Assembly (NCBI GenBank): GCA_911728435.2
Contig: OU452204.1
Coordinates: 7,688,001 to 7,752,000, forward strand
DNA length: 64,000 nucleotides
Origin: Apoderus coryli
Taxonomy: Eukaryota > Arthropoda > Insecta > Coleoptera > Attelabidae
Direction: 5' to 3'
Shown: positions 10,166-21,945 of the stretch, in pieces
Position numbering within the stretch: position 1 is the stretch's first letter
Layout: each line of letters opens with the position of its first letter
Notes under the pieces: generated by a model
Databases searched by the model: none
What the model was told of the DNA's origin: nothing
What the model saw: the letters and a program-made list of their open reading frames with translations, nothing else
Position numbers and translations under genes: made by a program

Positions 10166-11064
10166 CAATGTGTCCACGGATAGAGTTTGGAAGAGGAAAA
10201 ACTTTTTTATTTGTCGATTTAGAAGAAAAAGTCATTCTTTCTAAAAACGTCTGCTTGTGTCGAAACTACAAATTCAAATACCAAATTTACGATTACTATA
10301 CAGGGTATATCAAAAATAACATTTTTAATTATTTTGATTTTTTTGTTTTTTTTTTTAATTTTATGAAAATATTTTCAAAACCGTGATTTTTTTCTCAAAG
10401 TGGTTAATTTTATAGCTACTATTAAAATAATAAAATTAAAAAAAAAAAACAAGGAAATCAAAACCATTAAAAATGTTATTTTTGATGTAGTAATCGTCAA
10501 TTTCGTACTCGAAATTGTAGTTTTGACACAAGCAGACGTTTTTATACAGAATGACTTTTTTAGAATCTACAAAATAAAAAAGTTTTTGCTCTTCCAAACT
10601 ATAGCCGTGGACACATTGGATAGAGTTTGGAAGAAGAAAAACTTTTTTATTTGTAGATTTAGAAGAAAAAGGCATTCTTTATAAAAACGCCTCCTTGTAT
10701 CAAAACTACAAATTCAAATACCAAATTTACGATTATTATACAGGGTATATCAAAAATAATATTTTTAATGATTTTGATTTTCTTGTTTCTTTAATTTGAT
10801 TATTTTAATAGTAGCTATGAAATTAACCACTTTGAGAAAAAAGTTTATTAATGTTTATTGCACAATTGGTGTAATAAATCACGGTTTTGAAAATATTTTC
10901 ATAAAATTGAAAAAAAACAAAAAAATCAAAATCATTAAAAATGTTATTTTTGATATACCCTGTATAGTAATCGTAAATTTGGTTTTTATAAAGAATGACT
11001 TTTTCTTCTAAATCGGCAAATAAAAAAGTTTTTCCTCTTCCAAACTCTATCCGTGGACACATTG
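10166..11064. mobile_element. Foldback MITE made of four alternating inverted arms
   Basis: CAATGTGTCCACGGATAG at 10166 is matched by its reverse complement ending near 10617, then the same arm repeats from 10618 and closes at 11064. The result is two 450-bp foldback units sharing the centre junction. Arms are about 200 bp and include an ACAGGGTATATC block. Outer flanks are TA on both sides, as expected for Tc1/mariner-type target duplication. Several open frames here are just the arms translated. Confidence 0.75.
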
Positions 11065-11946
11065 TATATACATAGATAGACTCTAAGAAATAACGTTACA
11101 TGAACGATAAATTTACATTTAACGTTGATTTTTATTTTGGTACAAAAAGAAAATAGTAGGGATGTAGGGTATGAGCTGTATACAGAACAGGCAGAAGATC
11201 TCCTTGGGGAGAAGTAAATTTCGTTAAAAGTCATTCTTTCTTCCCTTGCCAATTTTGATAACAAAAAAAAAACCGATATCACTGTGAACGGTGTTGATTT
11301 AATATAACACCTATTTGGAAAACATACGACACGTTGAGAAATATAAAACTTACGCAGGATTCACTTTGAATACAACTATTTTCTCAAGCTAGTAGGTACA
11401 TATTTCCGAGCGAATTATGTATCTTTAAAAAAATCATTTTTCACAACTATACTCATATTATGAACATTGAATTATTATGGGTGTAGCGTCAACCAGTACA
11501 ATATCCAAGCCTGTGAGAAGCTGCTTTCGACATTGAACTTACTCTTTTATTTACAACTTTTGTAACTATTTTCTTCAAATTTCAAAATAATCATAAACAT
11601 TTAAAATTGAGCATTGCAGTTAGAAGTCGTCAGTTTAACAAAAACAAATACAAAACAACATTAATGCATATGTCGTATGCGAATTTTAAAATCCGGCTTT
11701 TTATAAAACCCCTAGACTTTTTCAAAATGACTTAGCATATTATAGAGCCATTATATTTTTACAATCAAAGTACAGTTTTAAGGTATATATTTATTTTATT
11801 CTTGGGGATGTTGGTTCGTTTTGAAATAATTATTTTATATTAGAATAAACCAATTTTTATTTTTTCTTCAATTTAAAAACAGACACAAAGTTCTGATGGG
11901 TACATTGACATCTTCTTTTCTTTTTATTTTTTTATTTCAAGATACT
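11065..11946. other. AT-rich interval, nothing recognised
   Basis: About 0.9 kb without coding similarity or repeat boundaries that I could identify. Confidence 0.5.
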
Positions 11947-12367
11947 AGTATATTATTTAACGAGCGTATAATGTAAGCTATATTACACGAGCCACAGGCG
12001 AGTGTAATATAGCCATTATACGCGAGTCAAATACTATACTTTATCTACGACTATTCATTTCTGGAAGAGTATACATGAAATTTCGTTTTCACTGTCAGAA
12101 TCCATTAAAATTCACGTTTAACACAATTTAATCTCTACACTAAACCGTAACATTATTGCAAACGTCAAATATTTTTTATTTGTGTCAAATGCAAATGCTC
12201 TAGTTGTCATAGTAACAATAATCTAAGGAAGCTCTAATATGTATAAAAATTTATATTCCACGGGTGTGGAATATGAAACTCATATTCCACACCTGTGTAA
12301 TATGAGTTACATTTTGTACTTAGTATCACAAGCAAAATACGTCTATTAATAAATAGTCGTAGATAAA
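11947..12367 (+). mobile_element. H-family element, diverged copy with different stem sequences
   Basis: The architecture matches the other H copies: a palindromic head (11947-12040, AGTATATTATTT...AAATACTATACT), then a body bounded by TTATCTACGACTATT (12041) and AATAGTCGTAGATAAA (12352-12367). The head loop GAGCCACAGGCGAG matches GAGCCGCAGGCGAG in the copies at 18.8 and 44.8 kb. The stem sequence (GCTATATTACAC and its complement) is unrelated to the stems of those copies. The body has its own hairpins around ATATTCCACACC (12250-12306). Confidence 0.65.
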
Positions 12368-12587
12368 ATATATTTTTTACCATAAGATACAAACCTTTTC
12401 ATAAATTTATATTGTATACAATAAAAAACCAAAATACATACACATCACAACATGTTAAAACTATTTAAATTGTAGTAAAACCTTCAACCTACCTTCAATA
12501 ATTATAATATAATAATATTTTTAGAATTTAGAGCGATTGATATTTATCAAGTTTACTACTTATCTTCCTCATAAACTATTTTTACTT

Positions 12588-13215
12588 TCCCGCACACGCA
12601 AAATATTGTGAACGCTCTGGAAAAAAAATGTTGAGATAAAGACGGACCATTTTAAGTTCCTTGAGACGATTAATGCCATTTCCAGATGGAAGTCTGTCTG
12701 TCTGTATGCGTTCTACCACGATATCACCCAAACGCTTTAACCAATTGAGCTTGATTTTGGTATAATATGAGTTTGGGGCAGTCCTGTGATAGGGGTGAAC
12801 ACAACCGCTAAATTTTCAAATAGCAGTGGGGGTCACGTGATAGATCGTTTTAAAGCATATTTTATCTGCTTTACAGCGATAGGTCACTTATGATATTTGC
12901 CCCCATAATTTTCGAGAAAATAGCGTTTTTGTTGGAATCTATATTTTTATAGGAGTGTAATATAAAGTAATTGAGTACTAACACGTTAATAAAGCGTTCG
13001 CTTCGCATGCGGAAGCTAATGGGTTCGAATCACAGCTCTGGCAATATTTTTTTTTAAATGTTTGAATAAAGTAGTTTTGTTACGTTAGTTTATTGGAAAT
13101 CATAATAATAATTATTAAAATTCGGTTTCGTTACGCAGGTCATATATTTTTGATTATATTATATCATTTCCGGAAAGTTTTGGGGCGACACAAATTGTAT
13201 GTCATTTATACATAT
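12588..13215 (+). repeat. T-family repeat, full-length-like copy with tRNA-like segment
   Basis: The order seen in other copies is complete: a head ACTTTCCCGCAC...GTGAACGC, GAGATAAAGACGG, TCTGTCTGTCTG, TTTGGGGCAGTCC, a tRNA-like segment at 12984-13047 with B-box GGGTTCGAATC (13021-13031), then GTTACGCAGGTCATATA and a GTTTTGGGGCGACACAA tail. Related copies lie at 21.1, 44.1, 44.6 and 45.4 kb and as fragments at 22.9, 23.6 and 26.0 kb. It could be a SINE-like or TIR element that has captured a tRNA gene. Confidence 0.65.
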
Positions 13216-13633
13216 TAAAATAATTTTTAATGTAGATAAATTGCAAACTATTTGAATTTTATTTACAAGGGTTGATATAGATACAAATTGCATTAAAAAA
13301 ACCGAAATAACAAGAGGTTTTGCATAAAGTAGTATCTATTTCAATTAGCACAAAATGTAGTAGGTTTTGCCAAAACGGGTACATTTTTTGATTGTGTTGG
13401 CTTCAGTTACACGCTTTTAAATTATTGCAACTTTTTAAAGAACCTAAATTTCAAAAAGAAATTAAGGTCATAGATTTTTTGCATGTCGTGAAATTATTAC
13501 AAACTTACCACCAATTCTGCAAATTAGTGTCTTTGGGGTTTTTTGCAATATTCTTTTTTTTGACAATAATTTTTTTTTCTACAACTGTCAAAAAAGAGTG
13601 ACATTTTGCACCACTTTTAATGTGACAAATGAC

Positions 13634-13688
13634 ATTTCGCAAACGCCGATGTGCGAAGTATTTTCTTCGCGCACCGGCGTATGCGAAA
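13634..13688. repeat. GC-richer imperfect palindrome
   Basis: ATTTCGCAAACGCCG pairs with CGGCGTATGCGAAAT, with GTGCGAAG / CTTCGCGCAC as the inner stem and a short T-rich loop. CpG content is far above the local background. It is probably the core of a small hairpin element; a similar motif (GTGTGCRAAG...CGCGCATT) lies at 14.2 kb. Confidence 0.6.
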
Positions 13689-14172
13689 TACTGCGTGCAC
13701 TAACTTTAACACGATCTAAATACGTAGAAATCAACTTTATTGTAGGTACTAATAATATATGAAAAACATAAATTGATTCAAACATTCTTAATTAAGTAGG
13801 TATTAAATATTCTTCACAATATTCACGTTAATGGTACAAATATCCTAACAGTACATTTTTACTCAATTTTTTTAGTTTTATAGCACTCTTTGAGTTGACT
13901 GTATGTCCTTTCATACTGCCTCTTAGTCACTGCTTATAGCTCAATTTTCCATATTTTACATTAATATTTAATTATTAGAAATTACAATAAAAACTAGCTG
14001 TCACCTTTTCGTCAAAATTAAAAAAGCGTATGTGGGTATATTCTACTTTTCATAGTAACGAAATATACAAGGTATAAGGTATATTTATAATTATTATAAA
14101 TAATATGAGTATTCTTTAGAATAGTAATTATTGATGAAACGAAATATCTGCAGTTGTAGAAAAAATGTTGTA

Positions 14173-14289
14173 TGTAATATGTGTGCAAAGAAATTTCGCG
14201 CATTCAACAGATATTTTGACTCAGCTGCGCATCGTCTAAATAAATTTCTGTCTCAATGCGCGAAATTATCCTTCGCACACTTATTACAT
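14173..14289. repeat. Imperfect inverted repeat, arms about 33 bp
   Basis: ATGTAATATGTGTGCAAAG plus AATTTCGCGCATT on the left is mirrored by AATGCGCGAAATT plus CTTCGCACACTTATTACAT on the right. The centre contains CAGCTGCGCATCG. It is a likely small foldback element related to the 13.63-kb palindrome. Confidence 0.6.
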
Positions 14290-14569
14290 AAATAAATATT
14301 GTAAAAATCAAAAAAATAAAAATTACTCAAAATCGATGTATAATTGCACCCTATGTTATTTTTTTTATCACAATGATCTCCACTATCACTTCCTTCAGTT
14401 TACACATGACTTATGAGAAACCATGTCTATTGCTGAGTTGTTCTGTCATAACACTATTTTTATTCTTCTTAATTTGCATCATTTCTTGGATTCTTTTTTG
14501 GTATGTTCTTCTCAATCAAGAATCTTTGTATTTTCATAATAAAAATACTGGTTCATAGTTTTGCAATGT

Positions 14570-15145
14570 TTTGTTAGGTCTCTGCTTTGGTATTTTTATG
14601 TCCAGTTAAACGTTTTTCTAGATTCTACTGGGTTTTACCAGTTGCCAGTTGCCACACAGAATTTTATAAACCGCATGAGTTGTTTCTAGAATGTGTGTTT
14701 CTGTTTTTAATTTGCTGAAACTTGTAGATTTTAATAGATTTGTGTTTCTGGGGAAAGTTATAGGGTTGTATTTTTTTTTGTTTAATTCAGGAACGTATGG
14801 AATAGACACATACGTTGAACTGTTTTGTGGTATATCCCTGTTTTACTACTATTATAATGTTTTTTATACAATTCGTAAAAATTTGGTTTACTAAAGACTT
14901 AGGGTAGTTATGATATATTTGCCAGGGTGAATTTTGTTTAATGACTCTGTCTGCAAGGCCTATTACCATGATCTTTTTTGGGAAATCGGGTGGTTTCAAA
15001 TAAAATTCGTATACCTTCCGGACCACGTAGGTTTTGTATACCATTTAGTTTTGAGGATATTGTTACGATTTATAAGATTAAGGTCCAAAAAGTTTATTTC
15101 ATTGTTATTTTCAATTTCTTCTTTTAAGGTAAATTAGGAAATACC
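14570..15145 (-). pseudogene. Penelope-like element fossil (end of RT plus GIY-YIG start)
   Basis: The minus strand from about 15135 reads EINFLDLNLINRN, KWYTKPTWSGRYTNF, then after a TGA and a frame change VIGLADRVIK and YPKSLVNQIF. These are the conserved last RT blocks of Penelope-like elements (xINFLDL, W(Y)RKPTxSGRY, LVxRxxxL, GYP). It continues with PYVPELNKK and VYKILCG, then in another frame TGKTQ-NLEKRLTGHK with an internal stop. This corresponds to the GIY-YIG endonuclease of these elements, where YIGxTxRxLxxRxxxH is usual. At least two frame changes and two stops make it dead. The N-terminal RT and the terminal repeats are not present next to it. Confidence 0.75.
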
Positions 15146-15149
15146 AACG

Positions 15150-18100
15150 ACATTTGAAGCTTATTGATAAAATAAAAATATTTTACAATTCGTCTATCTA
15201 GAGAGTAACGATCGGATTGAAATTTGAAGTGAGTGTATGACCACCATAATGGTCTTGAAAGTTTTAAAAAACTAGTATTATTAAAACAAATATAATAGGT
15301 CTATTATTAATTCTTTACTTTTAAGAAAATAATAGTTGCACAAGGACATCTACGAAACCAATGTTGTTATAATCCATAGAAAAGGGAGCTAGAATATAAC
15401 ACGGACCTGAATACACAAAAAAATCATTTTACATCCATTTCCTTGAAGCCCGACAACTGCAAAATATCATATTTCTATGGCGTCCGTGGAATTTGTCAAA
15501 GTCACTCATATTTTAGAAACATGTAGTCCAATGAACGCAAAAATCTAAATAAGCTTCCCAAAATAGAAAAAAAGCAACACCAATAAAGGAAATAATTTTT
15601 GAAGGCTAAAAAACATTTCGTCTATTACCCTGTATTTCGGTTTATATCCGTCTCTCATCCCCCTATGTGTTTAAAATCGAAAATCGAACAGGATATATAC
15701 GGGACTACAACCAACACCTATAAATCCTAATCAACGTTGCACCCCAATGGGCCGTAAGCTGAAAGTTATCCGGATTAAAGCTGACCATATACTATCAAAT
15801 TTGCACCTCTAGTGTTCAATGAAAAACTATTAGTATAAAGTATAAATTATGTATAGAAGTTTTTCAGCGAATATTTTACCAATCTAAATTTTTATGAAAC
15901 TTCCAATGTATATCGTTTAATTAAAGCCTCTCCGCAATGGATTTTATTACTAGACAACTACAACTACTAAGTTAAATAATATGTTATTTAAAAATTTGTA
16001 GGAACAGATCTAAGATTTTTAGAATAAACAAGTTCTGTAATGTTACATAGAACGGTGATAAAGTAGAGGACTATTTAATATGAACTTTGAATTTGATAGA
16101 TCCAGACTTCACTTGACATGATAGGTACCGCATTTTACTATAATAATTCATGGACATACTTTTTATTTATCTTAATTGACATGAACTTCGACGCAACAAA
16201 AGCTACGCGGACATTAAATTATTATTTGTTCGGTTTTATCCGCACGTCTGGTCAATCCAGAATAACTAATTTTTTTTCATTTTATTATACTGTTATTATT
16301 AAAATTACAATACCTATACAGCCATATACTACATCTCTAAGCTCTAACTATGGACATATAATAGAATAGATCGTAGTGTATGGTAGGTTTTATGAAAATC
16401 GAAGGACCGGCCAAAGTTGCGAATTTGTGATGCTGCATCCGCATGCAGACGCATGGAAAATTGCCGTGTTATTTGGTGCCAAATGCACGCGAGACATATT
16501 TACTATTATGCTATACCACCAAAATGCATATGGGTGGTTTTAATACTTTTTACTTTTAAATAGAATACATTTTCAAAACAGGTATCATCAACGATAGGAC
16601 ATTTTACTTGCATTCTATATTGGCCCAACCCAACCCATAGTTACAATATAATTTTAACTGGTTCCAAATTCCAAAAAAAATTATATTTCTTTAATGACTC
16701 ATATAAATAATTATTATTTTTTATAATTATGCCTACGGTGTATATTAGAGCCACAGGCATTAGCTTAACAAAAATTCATTGCGGTTCCTTTATAGCTTTC
16801 CCTGAGCTTGCAGCTACCCTAGATATTCATCTATGATCTCTTGTCCGACGTGGAAGCTGTGTTGAATCGAATTTAGCTGCTCCTTATCAGGTATTTATGA
16901 TAAAATAAAATTTTCGCTGACGATATTATTAACGTCTTCTTGAATTGTGGAGCCCTAAACGTTAAGATACCCTCTGATAGTCGTTGTATTTAATGACTTC
17001 AATTAGTTTGGTAATTATAGAGTGAACAATGCTTAATTTTTCCAGAACATGGCAAACTTGAAAAAAATTAGGAGTTTATAAAATGACATCAGGATGAAAA
17101 TAAAATTGCAACATTTTAAGATTTTAATAACACCAGCGTGTTTAAAAATATTTTGGCAATTATTTTAATTTTCCTCTGTATAATTAGTTCATTAAAATAA
17201 TAATAATCCTTACACATTTTTGTAGTCAGAAGTCTGGAATGCAGTTTGCTCTCATGCATAACTTGACTTTTAATAATAAATAAATGTATGTGTACTTATA
17301 CCTACGTATTTTTTCCTGCAACTGCATAACTAATGAATTCATAGCAAACACGTGATGTATTTTGCTATTCTAATAGACTAATCTACACCTTAATTCTAAC
17401 TGTTTTCTTATTTCTTTGCTTTAATTAGAATTAAGTAACCACTAAGTAAATACACATAATTACAAGTAACGTAATATACCTCAATGAAGATTATGAACGT
17501 ACGAGGTTGTTTCGGCGACATAAGATGAAGACGGTTAATTTTCTTATACACCAAAGGATATTTTGTTAAAGAGTTTTGTTATAATCATTAATTAATATAA
17601 TAGATTAATTATGTCCTTTTGCAAATAGTTCGTTGGCGATTGGTTAGTTCAAATATAGAAATAATAAGCAATATGAAATCCAGTGTTTTACGTCAACCTT
17701 TTATTGATAAACTGTTGTACTTGCATTTATTCTGATTCCTTAAGTTACTCTAGGGGAGAGGAGGACAGGTTGTTACAATTTTCAACTTTTCTTTTATGAC
17801 TTGCAAAGCATTTATTATTATTACAGTGTAATGTAATATGTATGTAACTTCTTCTTCATTGAATTTAATGTTTTTGTTTTTAATTTATAACTAAATAATT
17901 TATATGCGCACACAGACTTTGTATAGTTAATTGTGTATTTGTTATTGTTTATATTTCTGTATTGATTTCTTGTTTTGGGATAAATAAATAAATATAACAA
18001 AAAAACTTTTAACCAATCTCAATAATGGTTAAGTACCTATGTCACAACACTATATTGTTCCAACAAGTATTACAACAGCAACAAAATAAAATATATTTTA

Positions 18101-18281
18101 AATAGGTGTGCATATTTTGTAACGATATGTGGTAAGTTGTCGGATGTGTTGTTACAAACTCAAAATACAGTAAAGAGAGGCTTAAATAAATCAAAATGCC
18201 ACCAATAAATGAAAAACTAGTTCGAGTCAGAAGAACAATGTAATAATACACACACATGTAAAAATCATCATTTGATCGGCA
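15150..18281. other. AT-rich interval, nothing recognised
   Basis: About 3.1 kb with no supported gene or element. Short open frames (for example 16118-16369) have no recognisable motif. A (AAATA)n-like run near 17980-18000 might be a LINE tail, but no coding part precedes it. Confidence 0.45.
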
Positions 18282-18520
18282 TTAAACGTGGGCCCATCTT
18301 TTACATTGTGTACACTGAACCCACTGTCCATTTTTTTTCATATTAGAAAACGGTTTTAAACATATAAGGCATAACGCATCATCATCATCTTCTTCTGAAG
18401 TTGAAATCTTTGGGTTTTTCAGTTGTTCTTTTGGTTTACGACTACAAACTTTTTTTACGATTTGCGGATTCTCCTTTTTACGATTGGCTTCTATTATTTC
18501 ACACTTTTATTATTTATTAT
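18282..18520 (-). pseudogene. pogo/Tigger-type transposase C-terminus with PHD-like zinc motif
   Basis: The minus strand encodes a Lys-rich linker, an acidic SEEDDDDA stretch and then CLICLKPFSNMK and QWVQCTQCKRWAHV before a stop at 18284-18282. CxxC...WxQCxxCxxWAH is the zinc-binding tail found on many insect pogo-like (DDE, jerky-type) transposases, where it would bind zinc and perhaps chromatin or DNA. The motif is cut after the His, so the last Cys ligands are absent. The catalytic DDE domain is not found upstream. The family call rests on this short motif; another PHD-bearing protein is possible. Confidence 0.5.
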
Positions 18521-18805
18521 ATGTTCGCATCATATTAATTATTGTTCTCTAAAAAATAATTATATTTTAATGTTAATGGCTGCTGTTCTATGGTGCACAT
18601 TGTTACCGTTACACGTACCAGGGGGTCCCATATAAATGTCACAACATGCCCCATTTGGAAGTATAGGTAATTTTATGTTTTTAGGACAATTAAGTAAATT
18701 AGAATAGAAAATATATAGTAAAAATGTTGCATAATTTATACAATAAATATATATGGCAGTTGATAAAAGTTTTCGATTACTTACCGTCACTTTTTCCGAC
18801 AAAAT

Positions 18806-19397
18806 AGTATATTGTGCAACGAACATGAAATGACATACATTTCCTACGAGTATGATCGTTTGCAGCATGAGCCGCAGGCGAGTGCTGCAAATCATACGAG
18901 TAGGAAATGGTCATTTCACGTGAGTTTCACACTATACTTTTCCTACGACTGTTTTAATGCTTTTGAATAAATTTAACATAATTTTTAGGAAAATATTTGT
19001 TTTTCGAAACTTACCCTTGCTAGCGTATAAGCCTAAATACGATAAATTAGAAGTATCAAATTGACTAGGTGGTGTTAAACTATATTCACTATCACTGTTT
19101 ATGTGTTTTGAAATTAGCGAAATACTTAATTATAATTATTATTAATTATAAATACCAAAACTGTCAATTTGGTGTTTGTATTTTCGGCGTTGCTATGGTG
19201 ATTTTTCATGCCCGCCGCTACTTTTGTCATTACCAGGAAATTTTATCCGTGCGTAATAATATTTTCCAGTAGTTGCTAGGTAACTAGTGGGAAATATTAT
19301 GACGCACGGGTAAATGATAAACAGTATTACAATATACTACATTTTCAAATCATGATTGAACATATAATAAAGGCATTTAAAGACAGTCGTAGAAAAA
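18806..19397 (+). mobile_element. H-family element, most complete copy
   Basis: The head palindrome 18806-18938 has outer ends AGTATATTGTG / CACACTATACT, stems including TTTCCTACGAGTATGAT and TTGCAGCA, and loop TGAGCCGCAGGCGA. The body runs from TTTTCCTACGACTGT (18938) to ACAGTCGTAGAAAAA (19383-19397). Inside the body a second hairpin (19245-19311) pairs CCGTGCGTAATAATATTT with AAATATTATGACGCACGG. No transposase gene is present. It is a non-autonomous element or structured repeat. Confidence 0.75.
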
Positions 19398-20600
19398 CAA
19401 ACATTTCGGAATAACACCACGCAGTCGTTTAATACTTGATTTGTAGATGGCGTTACTAATTTTGCAGTCTATGGTAAAATATAAATACAGGATATTACTA
19501 AACAAAATTTTAATTTCCCTCCGCTCCCCTAGTTTATACAAGGTGTTTTAATTATGTATTGTGGTTCGTTAGATTCAAACCTTTGTATTGTTCGCATAGA
19601 AATCAAATAACTGTAATTTTTAAAAAATCAAATATGTTTAAAAACGAAGAATCTAGTTAAAGAATTTGTAGACATATTTTTTCATTCATGTATTCTTTTT
19701 CTTACGGTGTAACTACGTTGGAGGAAATTACATGAGTTAAAAAATGATCATATGGAAAAATATTATTATTTATTTTCTTGGCACTATATCTATTTATAAC
19801 TTATTTTTTAGCGCATAGTTTTCAAGATATCTACTTATTTTATAGGATAAAAGTTTTCCGTTCTATAATACTAAGATATTATTATTTAAATATGAAAATA
19901 CCACTAAAACAATCAAACATACACTAAACTAATTATCTGCATAATCACCCTGAATAATAATTCCCCATAATGATTTTTGCCATTTAATCCTTTAAATAGT
20001 GCTTTAAAAACAGCTTGTGATTTGTGTGAAATACGAGTATAATATGTCTGGGAGCTTTATCTTATCTACCTTTGCTTAGCTTAATTACATCCTGTTTTAT
20101 TATCTACATTTTACAGTCCACCGATAAGCAGAGCTGAATCTCTTACCCGAATAAGTTTAAATAGGTATAAGAATATGGGCCAACACTGCTAAGACTTTGA
20201 AAATTAAGTAAAGTACTTTAAAAAATAAAACTGTGTCTGTATTGACTTGACATATCAAATTAAAATTCAACTCTGTCTTTCTTCAGAATCATTGGTCGAT
20301 TTACTTGTTAAAGAAATTGTATTGGGTCGTAGAATGTCTAATTAAATACAACAACTAGGTAGCTTAAATGTTTCTTTACCTAACGATCCAGTGAATCTGA
20401 GACCTGACATAAATAACCTCAGTAACATTTAAAGTAGCTAATGTACTAAATCAATAAAAAAGTTTCATTTTGGGAATAAGTGCCTTGATGACTAAACGCA
20501 GAATTTTTGTGTTTGTTGTTTATGTATCGATGACTTGTGATGTTTTATAATGTTACATTATTACATTTCTTAATAAATAATATAGTAGGTCGATATTAAT
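19398..20600. other. AT-rich interval between two H elements, nothing recognised
   Basis: 1.2 kb separating two same-orientation H copies. No supported feature on either strand. Confidence 0.5.
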
Positions 20601-21032
20601 AGTCTATTGTGCAACGAAACTTACCCTTGTTACCGTATAAGCCTAAATACGATAAATTAGAAGTATTAAATTGACTAGGTGGTGTTAAACTATATTCACT
20701 ATCACTGTTTATGTGTTTTGAAATTAGCGAAATACTTAATTATAATTATTATTAATTATAAATACCAAATCTGTCAATTTGGTGTTTGTATTTTCGGCGT
20801 TGCTATGGTGATTTTTTATGCCCGCCGCTACTTTTGCCATTACCAGGAAATTTTATCCGTGCGTAATAATATTTCCCACTAGTTGCCTAGCAACTAGTGG
20901 GAACTATTGCCTAGCAACTGGTGGGAAATATATATTACGCACGGATAAATGATAAACAGCATTACAATGTACTACATTGTCAAATCATGATTGAACATAT
21001 AATAAAGGCATTTAAAGACAGTCGTAGAAAAA
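20601..21032 (+). mobile_element. H-family element lacking the head palindrome
   Basis: It starts with AGTCTATTGTGCAACGAAAC and jumps directly into the body sequence CTTACCC, so the head hairpin and left body TIR are missing. The breakpoint lies at CGAAAC, which occurs on both sides of the lost segment in the full copy at 18.8 kb. The right end ACAGTCGTAGAAAAA (21018-21032) is intact. The inner hairpin (20855-20946) is expanded by an extra TTGCCTAGCAACT unit. Confidence 0.7.
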
Positions 21033-21087
21033 AAGAGTTTCATGATCATAACCTGAATTTACGGTTTGTTGTTTGGTTCTTCACGTT

Positions 21088-21945
21088 TTTACTTTCCCGA
21101 ACAGGGAAAGTATTGTGAACGCGCAAAAAAAATGAGATAAAGACGGATATAACTATTTTGAAGTTCCCCGAGATGATTGATTAAGACCATTTCCAGATGG
21201 AAGTCTGTCTGTATGTATTCTTCCACTATAGCGCCTAAACGCTTTAATTAATTCAGCTAAATTTGGGTATATGAGTTTGGGGCAACCCTAGTATGAAGCC
21301 ATTAAGCTTAAGCACTGTGATAGGGGTGGTCACAACCGCTAATTTTTCCTATATCCGTAGTGGTCGAGTGTTACATCATTTTAAAGCATTTTTTATCTGC
21401 TTTACAGCGATAGGTCACTGTCGATATTTGCCCTCATTATTCTAGAGAAAATAGCGTTTAAAATGTCACCAATGAGTTAGTTGGAACGTAAATACATAAC
21501 AAATTAACTACAATATTTATTTCCATGTCTCTGTTGGGTTATGTTATGCATGTTAGTAAACAACAAAAAAAAATTCTTCGAGATTTGGTGGCTAAAAATA
21601 CAAAAATCGTTTTTTTTTTGCCCAAAATTTTCCTGGCAAGGACGTGAAAATGTCAGTCTTTAGCTATTTTTTTTAGCCCGTTCACAATACTTTCCCTGTG
21701 TCGCGAAAGCAAATACAAAAATGTACCATTACGGGTTCGAGTCCTAGTTCTGGTAATACTTTCTTTTTTGCTAATCTTTGAATAAAGTAGTTAGTCTGTT
21801 ACGTTAGTTTATTGGAAATAATGAAAATAATACAATTATAATAATAATTATTATTAACATTGTGTTTCGTTACGCAGGTCATATACTTTTGCTTATATTA
21901 TAACTTGTCGGGAAAGTTTTGGGGGTGACAACCGCTTTTTTTTAT
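21088..21945 (+). repeat. T-family repeat with recognisable inverted ends
   Basis: The head CTTTCCCGAACAGGGAAAGT plus ATTGTGAACGCGC (from 21092) is mirrored at 21679-21709 as CGTTCACAATACTTTCCCTG plus TGTCGCGAAAG. This defines a 618-bp TIR-bounded core. Beyond it, and still conserved between copies, come a B-box-like GGTTCGAGTC (21734-21743), GTTACGCAGGTCATATA and the GTTTTGGGG tail (ends near 21945). The part outside the inverted ends may be a separate tRNA-derived module. Confidence 0.65.

Noticed and set aside
10168..11282. Several 70-98 codon open frames on both strands
   Set aside because: They are translations of the inverted arms of the foldback MITE, with mirror-image products and no independent coding signal.
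18560..18895. 111-codon minus-strand frame
   Set aside because: It runs into the H head palindrome and has no domain; composition is that of background.
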